Part shown: positions 29,382 through 37,657 of the stretch, piece by piece
How the letters are laid out: every line of letters starts with the position of its first letter
Numbering within the stretch: position 1 is the stretch's first letter
Assembly: GCF_000024905.1 (NCBI RefSeq)
Contig: NC_013522.1
Location: 1,240,001 to 1,304,000 of the forward strand
Origin: Thermanaerovibrio acidaminovorans DSM 6589
Lineage (GTDB): Bacteria > Synergistota > Synergistia > Synergistales > Synergistaceae
Direction: 5' to 3'
Length of the DNA: 64,000 nucleotides
Notes under the pieces: generated by a model
The model's database searches: none
Seen by the model: only the letters and a program-made list of their open reading frames with translations
What the model was told of the DNA's origin: nothing
Position numbers and translations under genes: made by a program

Positions 29382-30446
29382 TCACCGGGAGAGCCTAGTC
29401 AGCCCCCCAACCCCCTCATGCTCCCTGAGCGATGACGGGCGTCCCAGCACCAGGACCTCCGCCCCGCTGAGCAGGGCCCTATGGGCCATGGCATCCAGCA
29501 GGTCCGTCTCCTCCTCCATCCCGGAGCCGCAAAGGGGGCACTGGTCCTCGTCCAGCCCCAGGGCCCCGCAGGAGGTGCACCGGACCCCCCTTACGGTCCG
29601 CCGCTCCTCCACCACCAGGCTCATCAGGGCCCTACGGTTCACCTGATCGATGGCCTGCCGGAGCCCCAGGACGGACCGGCCCGGGCTCTCCAGGATCCTC
29701 TCCACCAGGTCCTCCGCCTCCTGAAAGAACCGGGCCCCCATGGCCTCCCTCACGGACCTCTCCAGGTCCTCCTGGGACTTGGGGGCCTTAAGGGAGCGGA
29801 CCGGGAGGCTGAACCGCCCCAGGGCCTCCAGGGCCTCGGGCATTACCTCCTCGGAGCCGGTGACCCACACCTCCCCGGCGGGGCGCTCGGCGTTCAGCTC
29901 CCGGAGGCGCCAGGCCAGGTCCTTCAGGAATTTGGACAGGGACGTCTCCGCCCGCCTCTCCAGCCGGCGCTCCTCGCCCCCCCGAAATCCCGCGTCCCTC
30001 ACCTTGCGGGGGATCTCCTCCGACAGCTCCTCCACCCGCTCCAGCACCGCATGGTGACGGAAGATCTCCCCCCTGCCCCGGTGGATCCACACCACCCAGG
30101 CCTCCAGGAGGGGGCATAGGGCCTCCAGGGCCGGCAGGATCCAGGGCCTCTTGGAGATCACCTGCCCATCCACCGGGGACGGGAGGGGGAGCGCCAGGGA
30201 CCTTCCGGAGGGGGAGGCGAAGAGCCCCACCCCCAGGGGGGACCTCCCCTCGCCGAGGTGCAGGTCCTCCAGGAGCCCCTCCAGGGGACGGGAGGCCCAA
30301 TCCCCCACCTCCTCCGCCAGCTTCTTGGACCGGGTCTTCAGGTGGGCTATCCGCTGCTTCACGTCCCCACCGAGCGGGAGGTACAAGGTGAGCACCCGAT
30401 CCTCACCGCCGAAGGCCTCCAACACCTTCATCGCCCTTCCAGCCAT
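29382..30446 (-). CDS. bacterial eRF1/Pelota-like protein (baeRF/Vms1 type)
   Basis: A 354-residue protein that I read as a three-domain class I release-factor relative. Residues ~1-130 form an eRF1-N-like region. A central domain follows with FRGGEERRLERRAE, matching the place and context of the eRF1 GGQSxxRFxRxxE motif but with GGE in place of GGQ. The C-terminal L7Ae-like domain starts near GLRQAIDQVNRRAL, carries a CxxC...CxxC knuckle (CTSC, CPLC) and ends in GVGGLTRL, like the eRF1 GGIAAIL end. The role is probably rescue or cleavage on stalled ribosomes. The start ATG has GAGGAGGGG upstream. It lies between rpoD and the S4 gene. Confidence 0.75.
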   Translation of the reverse strand: MAGRAMKVLEAFGGEDRVLTLYLPLGGDVKQRIAHLKTRSKKLAEEVGDWASRPLEGLLEDLHLGEGRSPLGVGLFASPSGRSLALPLPSPVDGQVISKRPWILPALEALCPLLEAWVVWIHRGRGEIFRHHAVLERVEELSEEIPRKVRDAGFRGGEERRLERRAETSLSKFLKDLAWRLRELNAERPAGEVWVTGSEEVMPEALEALGRFSLPVRSLKAPKSQEDLERSVREAMGARFFQEAEDLVERILESPGRSVLGLRQAIDQVNRRALMSLVVEERRTVRGVRCTSCGALGLDEDQCPLCGSGMEEETDLLDAMAHRALLSGAEVLVLGRPSSLREHEGVGGLTRLSR

Positions 30447-30501
30447 GGTAACCCCTCCTCTCTTGGGTTCGAGGAGAGCCCGAGACCCCCGGATCCAGCG
30501 G

Positions 30502-31665
30502 CTAGTCCAGGAAGTCCCGGAGCCGCTTGCTCCTGCTGGGGTGTCTCAGCTTCCTCAGGGCCTTGGCCTCTATCTGTCTTATCCTCTCCCGGGTCACGCC
30601 GAACCTGCGCCCCACCTCCTCCAGCGTGTGGGAGTGGCCGTCCTCAAGACCGAACCTGAGGCGCAACACCTCCTTCTCCCGGTCGGTCAGGTCCTCCAGC
30701 ATCTCCTCCAGCTGTTCCCGGAGGATCTGGTTGGCCGCCGCCTCGTCGGGACTGGGGAGGTCCTTGTCCTCCAGGAAGTCCCCCAGCTGACTGTCCTCCT
30801 CCTCCCCTATGGGGGTCTCCAGGGAGACCGGCTCCTGGGCTATCTTCTGGATCTCCTCCACCCGGTCCACCGTGACCCCCATCTCCTGGGCTATCTCCTC
30901 CGCCGATGGCTCCCTCCCCAGCCGCTGGACCAGCACCCGGGAGATCCGGATAAGCTTGTTTATGGTCTCCACCATGTGGACCGGGATCCTTATGGTCCTG
31001 GCCTGGTCGGCTATGGCCCTGGTTATGGCCTGCCTTATCCACCAGGTGGCGTAGGTGCTGAACTTGTAGCCCTTGCGGTAGTCGAACTTCTCCACCGCCC
31101 GGATGAGCCCCAGGTTACCCTCCTGGATCAGGTCCAGGAAGAGCATGCCCCGGCCTATGTACTTCTTGGCTATGCTGACCACCAGCCGCAGGTTGGCCTC
31201 CACCAGCTTCTCCTTGGCCCTCTTGTCCCCCGCCTCGACCCCCTTGGCCAGCTCCACCTCCTCCTCGGGGGACAGGAGGGGTATCCGGCCTATCTCCCGG
31301 AGGTACATCCTGACCGGGTCCGACAGGGGCAGGTCCTCAAGGTCCCCCAGGTCGTCCGCTGGGGATATCTGGGGGAGTACCTCCTCCCCTATGCTATCCC
31401 CCCGCTGGGCCTTCGTCTCGTCCACCACGTCTATGCCCAGCTCCATAAGGTTGTAGTAGAGGTTGTCCAGCACGTCGGCGGACAGGAGCTCCTTGGGGAG
31501 GTGCTTCTCTATGTCATCGTAGGTGACGAACCCCTTCTCCCGGGCGTCGTGGAGCAGGTCCCTCACGTTCTCGATGTAGTCCATCATGTTGTCCGCTGAG
31601 GCCTCCGGGGCTGCCACCTCCCCTTCCACCCTGACGTCCTCTTCCTTCCTGTTGATGTCGTCCAT
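30502..31665 (-). CDS. rpoD: primary sigma factor RpoD (sigma-70)
   Basis: A 387-residue housekeeping sigma factor. A short region 1.1 is followed by region 1.2/2 ([53 protein letters not shown]), region 3 and region 4.2 ([20 protein letters not shown]). It lacks the large insertion of E. coli sigma-70. It follows dnaG by ten bases, as in the classic macromolecular-synthesis operon. Confidence 0.97.
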   Translation of the reverse strand: MDDINRKEEDVRVEGEVAAPEASADNMMDYIENVRDLLHDAREKGFVTYDDIEKHLPKELLSADVLDNLYYNLMELGIDVVDETKAQRGDSIGEEVLPQISPADDLGDLEDLPLSDPVRMYLREIGRIPLLSPEEEVELAKGVEAGDKRAKEKLVEANLRLVVSIAKKYIGRGMLFLDLIQEGNLGLIRAVEKFDYRKGYKFSTYATWWIRQAITRAIADQARTIRIPVHMVETINKLIRISRVLVQRLGREPSAEEIAQEMGVTVDRVEEIQKIAQEPVSLETPIGEEEDSQLGDFLEDKDLPSPDEAAANQILREQLEEMLEDLTDREKEVLRLRFGLEDGHSHTLEEVGRRFGVTRERIRQIEAKALRKLRHPSRSKRLRDFLD

Positions 31666-31675
31666 ATGGGACGCC

Positions 31676-33370
31676 CTACCCCCTTCCCTTCATCTTGGCG
31701 GCCAGAGCGAAGAACTCCCTAAGGTCCTCCTGGGTGACCTGGTCCCCCCGGGCTATCTTGACCTTCAAGGCCTCGTAACGTCTCAGGTCACGGTTCCGCT
31801 CCAGGTTCAATAATACCGCACCCAACGGATCATCCAAACCCAGCCCATCTATGAAAGCCCCCCCCTTGGCCAGGACGGAGAGGAAGACCGTCTCCCCGGT
31901 CCTGTGCCATCGGGACTCCAGCTCCTCGGGCCTCTCGCCGCAGAGCAGGGCCAGCACCAAGACCCGGGCCTCCTCCCGCATCAGAAGGGGGAGGAGCGCC
32001 TCAGGAGACTGCCTGGACCTAAGGTCAGGGTTGGTCCATAGCAAGCTACACAGCCCCCACTCCCAGAGGTCCTCCCGGCTGTCCCCCCGGGAGGGGGGCA
32101 CGCTGGCCTCCCGCCTGGCGGGCTCCGCCACCCGGGGCTTACTGCTGCGCCTTCCGGCCACCTCCCGCTCCACCTCGTGGGGCAGCAGGGAGAGGGCCTC
32201 CGCCACCCGGGGCATGTGCCGCTTAAGGTACGCGGGGGAGAGGGTGGCCAACTGGTCAAGCAGGTCCCCAGTCTCCTTCAGGGACCCTCCCCCCCCCTTA
32301 ACCTCCGCGTGGAACACCGGCAGCGGCAGGGTGGATTCCAGGGCCCGCCGGAAGTCCGATGCCCCATCGGGCTGGGAGAGCAACTCGTCCGGGTCCTTCC
32401 CCCGGGGGAGGCGGACCACCTCCACGTCAACCCCCAGGCGGTTCAGCATGTACATGCCCCTTATGGTGGCCTCCTGTCCTGCCAGGTCCGAGTCGAAGCA
32501 GATCAGGCACCGATCCGCGTGCCGGGCTATGACCCCGCACTGCTCCTCCGTAAGGGATGTCCCGAGGCAGGCCACCGCCTCGCTGAAGCCCGTAAGGTGA
32601 CACCTTATGGCGTCCATGTAGCCCTCCACCAGGATCACCCGGCCCCTCTCCCTTATGGCGTGCTTCGCCATGTTAAGAAGATATAGGAACTTGCGCTTCT
32701 CGAAAAGGGGTCCCTCGGGGCTGTTGACGTACTTGGCCCCCTCCCCGTCCACCAGCCGGCCCCCGAAACCCACCAGCCGGCCGGTCTCGTTCCTCAGGGG
32801 GAAGATGACCCTACCCCGGAACCGGTCGTAGGGCCCCTTGGAGCCCTCCACCAGAAGCCCCACCTCCAGCATCTCCTCCCTGGAGAACCCAAGGGAGGAC
32901 AAGTGATCCCGAAGGGCCCCCCAGGAGGCGGGGGCCCAGCCTATCTCGAAGAGCTCCAGGGCCCGTCGGTCCAGGCGCCGGCGCTCCAGGTAGGCCGCCG
33001 CGTAGGCCCCCTCCCGGGAGGCAAGGGCGTCCCGGAAGAACCGTAGTGCCTCCTCCAGCACGTCCCGGGACCTGCGCCTCCCGGGACCGGAGTCCAGCTG
33101 GACCCCCGCCATGGGGGCCAGCTTCTCCAGCGCCTCCCGGAAGGGCAGGTTCTCCATCTCCATGACGAAGGAGAAAATGTCCCCCCCCTTGCCGCAGCCA
33201 AAGCAATGGTAGGTCTGCCTCTCCCGGGAGACGGTGAACGACGGGGTGCGCTCCGAGTGGAAGGGGCACAGGGCCACGTAGCTCCTGCCCCTCTTCCTCA
33301 AGGGGATGTAAGAGGACACCAGGTCCACTATATCTATCCGCTCCTTTATGGCGCGAACTGGATCGTCCAG
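31676..33370 (-). CDS. dnaG: DNA primase DnaG (probable CTG start)
   Basis: Makes RNA primers for replication. The CHC2 zinc finger (CPFH...CFGCG), TOPRIM motifs ([11 protein letters not shown] and [10 protein letters not shown]) and a C-terminal helicase-interaction region are present. The conserved [11 protein letters not shown] helix extends upstream of the first GTG (33328). The frame closes at a TGA a few codons further up, and the only start that fits is CTG at 33370, with GGAGGT seven bases before it (564 residues). Using GTG 33328 would cut off the conserved N-terminal helix. It precedes rpoD. Confidence 0.93.
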   Translation of the reverse strand: MDDPVRAIKERIDIVDLVSSYIPLRKRGRSYVALCPFHSERTPSFTVSRERQTYHCFGCGKGGDIFSFVMEMENLPFREALEKLAPMAGVQLDSGPGRRRSRDVLEEALRFFRDALASREGAYAAAYLERRRLDRRALELFEIGWAPASWGALRDHLSSLGFSREEMLEVGLLVEGSKGPYDRFRGRVIFPLRNETGRLVGFGGRLVDGEGAKYVNSPEGPLFEKRKFLYLLNMAKHAIRERGRVILVEGYMDAIRCHLTGFSEAVACLGTSLTEEQCGVIARHADRCLICFDSDLAGQEATIRGMYMLNRLGVDVEVVRLPRGKDPDELLSQPDGASDFRRALESTLPLPVFHAEVKGGGGSLKETGDLLDQLATLSPAYLKRHMPRVAEALSLLPHEVEREVAGRRSSKPRVAEPARREASVPPSRGDSREDLWEWGLCSLLWTNPDLRSRQSPEALLPLLMREEARVLVLALLCGERPEELESRWHRTGETVFLSVLAKGGAFIDGLGLDDPLGAVLLNLERNRDLRRYEALKVKIARGDQVTQEDLREFFALAAKMKGRG

Positions 33371-33407
33371 GGTTCACACCTCCCCAGTGCGGGGCCCCCG
33401 GGGCCCA

Positions 33408-33446
33408 AAAGCCTCAAAGGCCCCCCGGCGGCTGCGCCGGGGGGCC
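33408..33446 (-). terminator. intrinsic terminator downstream of hppA
   Basis: A 12-base-pair GC stem GGCCCCCCGGCG / CGCCGGGGGGCC with a four-base loop, followed on the minus strand by TTTGAGGCTTTT. It lies 22 bases after the hppA stop, between hppA and dnaG. Confidence 0.85.
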
Positions 33447-33468
33447 GAAGGGACCCGATTCGGATCGT

Positions 33469-35433
33469 TTAGATGAAGAGAGGAGCCAGAACCAGGGCCA
33501 CCACGGACATGAGCTTTATGAGGATGTTGAGGCTGGGGCCAGCGGTGTCCTTGAAGGGATCGCCCACCGTGTCGCCCACCACCGCCGCCGCGTGGGCCGG
33601 GGTGCCCTTGCCGCCGTGATGCCCCTCCTCAATGTACTTTTTGGCGTTGTCCCAGGCGCCGCCCGCGTTGGACATGAAGATGGCCAGCATGACGCCGGTC
33701 ACTATGGAGCCGCCGAGAAGCCCGCCCAGGGCGTGGACCCCAAGGAAGTAGCCCACCAGCACGGGGACTATGACCGCCATGAGGCCCGGTACCACCATCT
33801 CCCGGAGGGCCGCGGCGGTGGAGATATCCACACAACTCTCATAGTGGGGCTCCGCAGTGCCCTCCATGATGCCCGGGATCTCCCGGAACTGGCGGCGCAC
33901 CTCATCGATCATCTTCTGGGCCGCCCGGCCCACCGCCTGGATGGAGAGGGCGCTGAAGATGAAGGGGAGCAGGCCGCCGATGAAGAGGCCCACCATCACG
34001 TGGGGGTCCTTTAGGTCTATGGCGGAGAGCTTGACCGCCTGGCCGTAGGCCACGAAGAGGGCCAGGGCGGTGAGGGCCGCGGAGCCGATGGCCAACCCCT
34101 TGCCTATGGCGGCGGTGGTGTTCCCCACCGCGTCCAGCTTGTCGGTGATGCTACGGACCGTCTTGGGCAGGCCGCTCATCTCCGCGATGCCCCCCGCGTT
34201 GTCCGCTATGGGGCCGTAGGCGTCCACCGACAGGGCCATGCCGGTTATGGCCAGCATGCCCACCGCGGAGCAGGCGATGCCGTAGAGGCCCCCGAACTTG
34301 ACCCCCACCAGGGTGGCGGCGCAGATGAGCACCACCGGCCAGCCGGCGGACTTCATCCCCACCCCGATGCCGGAGAGGATGTTGGTGGCGTAGCCCGTGT
34401 TGGACGCCTCGGCGATCTCCTTCACGGGCCTGTAGCTGGCGGAGGTGTAGATCTCGGTCACGTAGCCGATGGCCACCCCGGAGGCCACGCCGCCCAGCAC
34501 CGCCCAGAAGAGGCTAAGGTCCCCCTGGAACATCCAGCGGGTGACGAAGAAGGTTCCCAGGATCATGAGGGCCCCGGTGGAGATGAGCCCCATCCGGAGG
34601 GCCAGCTGGGGATCGCCCCCCTCCTTGACCCGGACGAAGAAGGTGCCCAGGATGGAGGCCACTATGCCCACCGCCGCCAGGAAGAGCGGGTAGGCCACCC
34701 CGGCGGTGCCGTAGATCATGGCCCCCACGGACATGGCGGCTATGATGGAGTTCACGTAGGACTCGAACAGATCGGCCCCCATGCCAGCGATGTCCCCCAC
34801 GTTGTCCCCCACGTTGTCCGCTATGACCGCCGGGTTCCTGGGGTCATCCTCCGGGATCCCCGCCTCCACCTTGCCCACCAGGTCGGCCCCCACGTCCGCC
34901 GCCTTGGTGTAGATGCCGCCCCCCACCCTGGCGAAGAGGGCGATGGAGCTGGCGCCGAAACCGAAGCTGGCTATCACGTTGGGATCCCCGTAGAGGACGT
35001 ACATGGCCACGATGCCGATCACGCCAACCCCCACCACGGTCATCCCCATGACGCTGCCCCCCTGGAAGGCCACCCGGAGGGCGGCGTTCATCCCCGAGGT
35101 GGCGGCGAAGGCGGTTTTGCCGTTGGACTTGGTGGCCACCCTCATGCCCGCGTAGCCGGTGGAGGCGCTACACACCGCCCCCACCAGGAAACACACCGCG
35201 CTGGGCAACCCCAGCTTGTAGCCCAGTAGCACCGCCACGATGGCCACGAAGGGGATCAGGGCCTTGTACTCCCGATAGAGGAACGCCATGGCCCCCCGCT
35301 GGATGATGCTGGAGAGGCGCACCACGTTCTCGTTGTCCACCTTGAAGGCGTTTATACGCCCGGTGACAACCATCGCAAACAGGATGGCCAGGACTCCGGT
35401 CCCGGCCACCAACCCTAACCACGTGTAATCCAT
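33469..35433 (-). CDS. hppA: membrane-bound K+-dependent ion-translocating pyrophosphatase
   Basis: Hydrolyses PPi to pump Na+ and/or H+. The 654-residue protein has about 16 membrane spans and the substrate-site text [23 protein letters not shown] followed by [19 protein letters not shown] has Ala where K+-independent enzymes carry Lys, so it is predicted to need K+. I chose ATG 35433 (GAGGAGGT seven bases upstream) over a longer frame reaching 35493. It has its own promoter and terminator. Ion specificity (Na+ versus H+) cannot be settled by eye. Confidence 0.95.
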   Translation of the reverse strand: MDYTWLGLVAGTGVLAILFAMVVTGRINAFKVDNENVVRLSSIIQRGAMAFLYREYKALIPFVAIVAVLLGYKLGLPSAVCFLVGAVCSASTGYAGMRVATKSNGKTAFAATSGMNAALRVAFQGGSVMGMTVVGVGVIGIVAMYVLYGDPNVIASFGFGASSIALFARVGGGIYTKAADVGADLVGKVEAGIPEDDPRNPAVIADNVGDNVGDIAGMGADLFESYVNSIIAAMSVGAMIYGTAGVAYPLFLAAVGIVASILGTFFVRVKEGGDPQLALRMGLISTGALMILGTFFVTRWMFQGDLSLFWAVLGGVASGVAIGYVTEIYTSASYRPVKEIAEASNTGYATNILSGIGVGMKSAGWPVVLICAATLVGVKFGGLYGIACSAVGMLAITGMALSVDAYGPIADNAGGIAEMSGLPKTVRSITDKLDAVGNTTAAIGKGLAIGSAALTALALFVAYGQAVKLSAIDLKDPHVMVGLFIGGLLPFIFSALSIQAVGRAAQKMIDEVRRQFREIPGIMEGTAEPHYESCVDISTAAALREMVVPGLMAVIVPVLVGYFLGVHALGGLLGGSIVTGVMLAIFMSNAGGAWDNAKKYIEEGHHGGKGTPAHAAAVVGDTVGDPFKDTAGPSLNILIKLMSVVALVLAPLFI

Positions 35434-35505
35434 AACCCAGACCTCCTCAGCGCGATTTGAAATAGCAGACCTGGCCCCCATCAGGGGACCCAAAAGCCGA
35501 CGTTG

Positions 35506-35534
35506 ATTATAGCCATCTCCCGTGAGGCGTACAA
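35506..35534 (-). promoter_or_regulatory. hppA promoter
   Basis: TTGTAC, a 17-base spacer and a perfect TATAAT on the minus strand. The start would fall about 65 bases before the hppA ATG, leaving a leader with a small hairpin (CCCC TGAT GGGG). Confidence 0.75.
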
Positions 35535-35568
35535 GGGAAGAGGCGGTATCGCAAATTCAGAAAACGCC

Positions 35569-36171
35569 CTACTCCTCCTCCCCGTCGTACCAAACGTAGG
35601 CCCCTATCCAGCCCCGCTTGAACCGGACCCCCTTCAGCTCCCGTAGCATCCCCAGCAGGCTCCCCCGGAGGAAGTCCGCCACGAACCCCTTCATGGGCAC
35701 CTCGCCGCCGGGGGTCATCACCTTGGCGTGCCGGTGGTTGGATCGGGCCAGCTCCAGGAGGCGCTCGCACAGCTCATCCAGCTGGGCCTGGTCCCCCGGG
35801 TCGTACCGGAAGAATACCCCCTGGACCCCCTGGGGGACCTCCTTTCCCACCCATACCTTGGGGAAAGGGAGGGACTTGCCCCCCTCCACGATCACCAGGT
35901 CCTTGGTGGGGAAGAGGCGCCTAGCCACCTGGTCCACCTCCCACTCCCCCGCCATCTCGAACCGGACCCCATCGGGGCCCAACAGGGCTGCGGAGCCGCT
36001 TATGGGGAGCGCCTTGCCAGTGTCGGTGGAAACGGGGGATAGCACCTCCTCGTGGGTTCGCTTTATGAACCCCACGTGGCACCCCCTCTGGGAGAGGCGC
36101 ACGAGGAGCTCCGAGCACAGGGTGGTCTTGCCGCTGTCCTTGAGGCCGCAAACGCACACTATGGGCAACAC
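35569..36171 (-). CDS. mobB: MobB-like molybdopterin-guanine dinucleotide synthesis GTPase
   Basis: A ~200-residue P-loop protein. CGLKDSGKTTL starts near residue 7, and GFIKRTHEEV and DLVIVEGGKSLPFPKVWV are the typical MobB features. It supports MGD cofactor assembly for molybdenum or tungsten enzymes, which are not in this window. I chose GTG 36171 with GGAGGT six bases upstream; the longer frame to 36210 begins outside this signal. It is divergent from the HD-GYP gene. Confidence 0.87.
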   Translation of the reverse strand: MLPIVCVCGLKDSGKTTLCSELLVRLSQRGCHVGFIKRTHEEVLSPVSTDTGKALPISGSAALLGPDGVRFEMAGEWEVDQVARRLFPTKDLVIVEGGKSLPFPKVWVGKEVPQGVQGVFFRYDPGDQAQLDELCERLLELARSNHRHAKVMTPGGEVPMKGFVADFLRGSLLGMLRELKGVRFKRGWIGAYVWYDGEEE

Positions 36172-36232
36172 GGTAACACCTCCATCGGTTGGGGTTGAAA
36201 GATGATACACCCAACCGGCCCGGGGGCCAAAT

Positions 36233-36262
36233 TTACGGAAAAGTCAGCCCCAGTGCTATAAT
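36233..36262 (+). promoter_or_regulatory. promoter of the HD-GYP gene (extended -10)
   Basis: TGCTATAAT at 36254-36262 is a strong extended -10. TTACGG about 18 bases upstream is a poor -35. The ATG at 36261 overlaps the -10, so it cannot be the translation start. Confidence 0.7.
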
Positions 36263-36290
36263 GGTCAACAACGGTTTTCAAGGAAGGGGG

Positions 36291-37445
36291 GTGACCCGTC
36301 TGACACCGGACATCTACCGGGTTCCGATAGAGGAGCTGACCACCTTCGGCGGCACCGTGGCGGATGACGTGATCTCCCGGGACGGGGCAGTGATCCTGCC
36401 CAAGGGGACCAAGATCGTCCTGCTGGGCGATAGCCTCCTCCAGGTGTTGAAGCGCCTGGAGGACGAGGGGATCGACCATCTGCACGTGATGCGCTCCGAC
36501 GAGGTCACCTCCGACGCGTTGGACTCCTTTGTGGAGAGCGTGGTCTCCTCCAACATGATCATCGACTCCCAGATAGCCAGGACGTCCATCCGGGAGGTGA
36601 AGCGGCTCTTCGAGTCCTTGAGGCACAACAAGCTCACCCCCGAGCTGGTGGGGCCGGTGATGGAGATGGCCCGGGAGCTGGTGGAGCAGATCCTCCGGAG
36701 GCCCAAGGTGCTCTTCTCGGTGGCCCGGGTGAGGCAGTGGGACGAGTACACCTTCATCCACTCCTTCAACACCGCCGCCATAGCGGGGTTCCTGGTCAAC
36801 CGGATGGACCCCCGGCTGGTGGAGAAGGCGGTGCTGGGGGGGCTGTTGCACGACCTAGGCAAGGCCAAGATCCCCTTGGAGATACTGAACAAGCCAGGTC
36901 CCCTCACCGACTCGGAGTTCCAGGTGATCAAGACCCACCCGGTGGTGGGGGAGGAGCTGGCGGTGAAGGTGGGCATAGACGACCCGGACATCCTGTCCAT
37001 CATAAGGGAGCACCACGAGCGCTGGTCCGGCATAGGCTACCCGGACGGCAAGTCCGGGGAGAGCATCGGCTTCCTCGCCCGGGTGGTGGCGGTGGCGGAC
37101 TCCTTCGACGCCATGACCGCCGAGCGGTCTTACAAGGCCCCCATCCACTACCGGTCGGCGGTGAAAAACATCCTGACGGACTCGGGGACCCACTTCGACC
37201 CGAAAGTGAGCCGGGTTTTGCTTCTTGCCTTCGGCCTATACCCCCCGGGCTCGGTGGTGGAGCTGTCCGACGGGTCGGTGGGGGTTGTGGTCTCCTCCGG
37301 CGGGGAGGACCTGATGAGGCCCGTGGTTCTGGTGAAGGTGGCCCCCGACGGGTCCATAGTGAGGGAGCCCAAGCTGCTGGACCTGAAGCGCTCCCGGGAG
37401 GGGATATGCAAGTACCTGGGCTGGGAGGGGAAGAGGGCCCTCTGA
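36291..37445 (+). CDS. HD-GYP domain cyclic-di-GMP phosphodiesterase
   Basis: A ~384-residue protein. A non-catalytic N-terminal region (~150 residues, no membrane span) is followed by an HD-GYP domain: HSFNTAAIAG, GGLLHDLGKAKIP, HHERWSGIGYP, ADSFDAMTAERSYK. All metal-binding residues look intact, so it should degrade c-di-GMP. No known sensor fold was recognised at the N-terminus. I chose GTG 36291 (AAGGAAGG just upstream, tight spacing); upstream ATGs fall in the promoter. One of only three plus-strand genes, convergent with guaA. Confidence 0.88.
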   Translation: MTRLTPDIYRVPIEELTTFGGTVADDVISRDGAVILPKGTKIVLLGDSLLQVLKRLEDEGIDHLHVMRSDEVTSDALDSFVESVVSSNMIIDSQIARTSIREVKRLFESLRHNKLTPELVGPVMEMARELVEQILRRPKVLFSVARVRQWDEYTFIHSFNTAAIAGFLVNRMDPRLVEKAVLGGLLHDLGKAKIPLEILNKPGPLTDSEFQVIKTHPVVGEELAVKVGIDDPDILSIIREHHERWSGIGYPDGKSGESIGFLARVVAVADSFDAMTAERSYKAPIHYRSAVKNILTDSGTHFDPKVSRVLLLAFGLYPPGSVVELSDGSVGVVVSSGGEDLMRPVVLVKVAPDGSIVREPKLLDLKRSREGICKYLGWEGKRAL

Positions 37446-37453
37446 GGCTCCCT

Positions 37454-37644
37454 CTAGGATGAGAGCCCGTGGGCGATGAAGAAGCCCCAGATGGCCCCCA
37501 CCGCGGCGGCGACAAGCCGGCCCATCATGGACCTGAGGGGGCTCACGTTGAGCCGCTGGACCAGGCCAAGCCGGATGGGAGGGCCCACCCGAGCGCCATG
37601 CCCAGGAGGGCCCCCAGGGCCCCGGCTATGACCGGGAGGCTCAC
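37454..37644 (-). pseudogene. small two-span membrane protein broken by a one-base frameshift
   Basis: A GTG at 37644 with GAGAGGGG upstream begins SLPVIAGALGALLGMALGWALP. The frame then runs into a stop. A second frame supplies PIRLGLVQRLNVSP and MMGRLVAAAVGAIWGFFIAHGLSS. Adding one C to the run at about 37585 (CCTCCCATCC) restores a 63-residue protein with two hydrophobic spans. The family is not recognised. It directly follows guaA. This is either a real inactivating deletion or a homopolymer sequencing error. Confidence 0.6.
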
Positions 37645-37657
37645 GGGACCCCTCTCA

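Noticed and set aside
35434-35493. Longer hppA start at 35493
   Set aside because: It would place the SD inside the gene and precedes the first membrane span with non-conserved residues.
36261-36263. ATG as start of the HD-GYP gene
   Set aside because: It overlaps the TATAAT box, so it would not be in the transcript.
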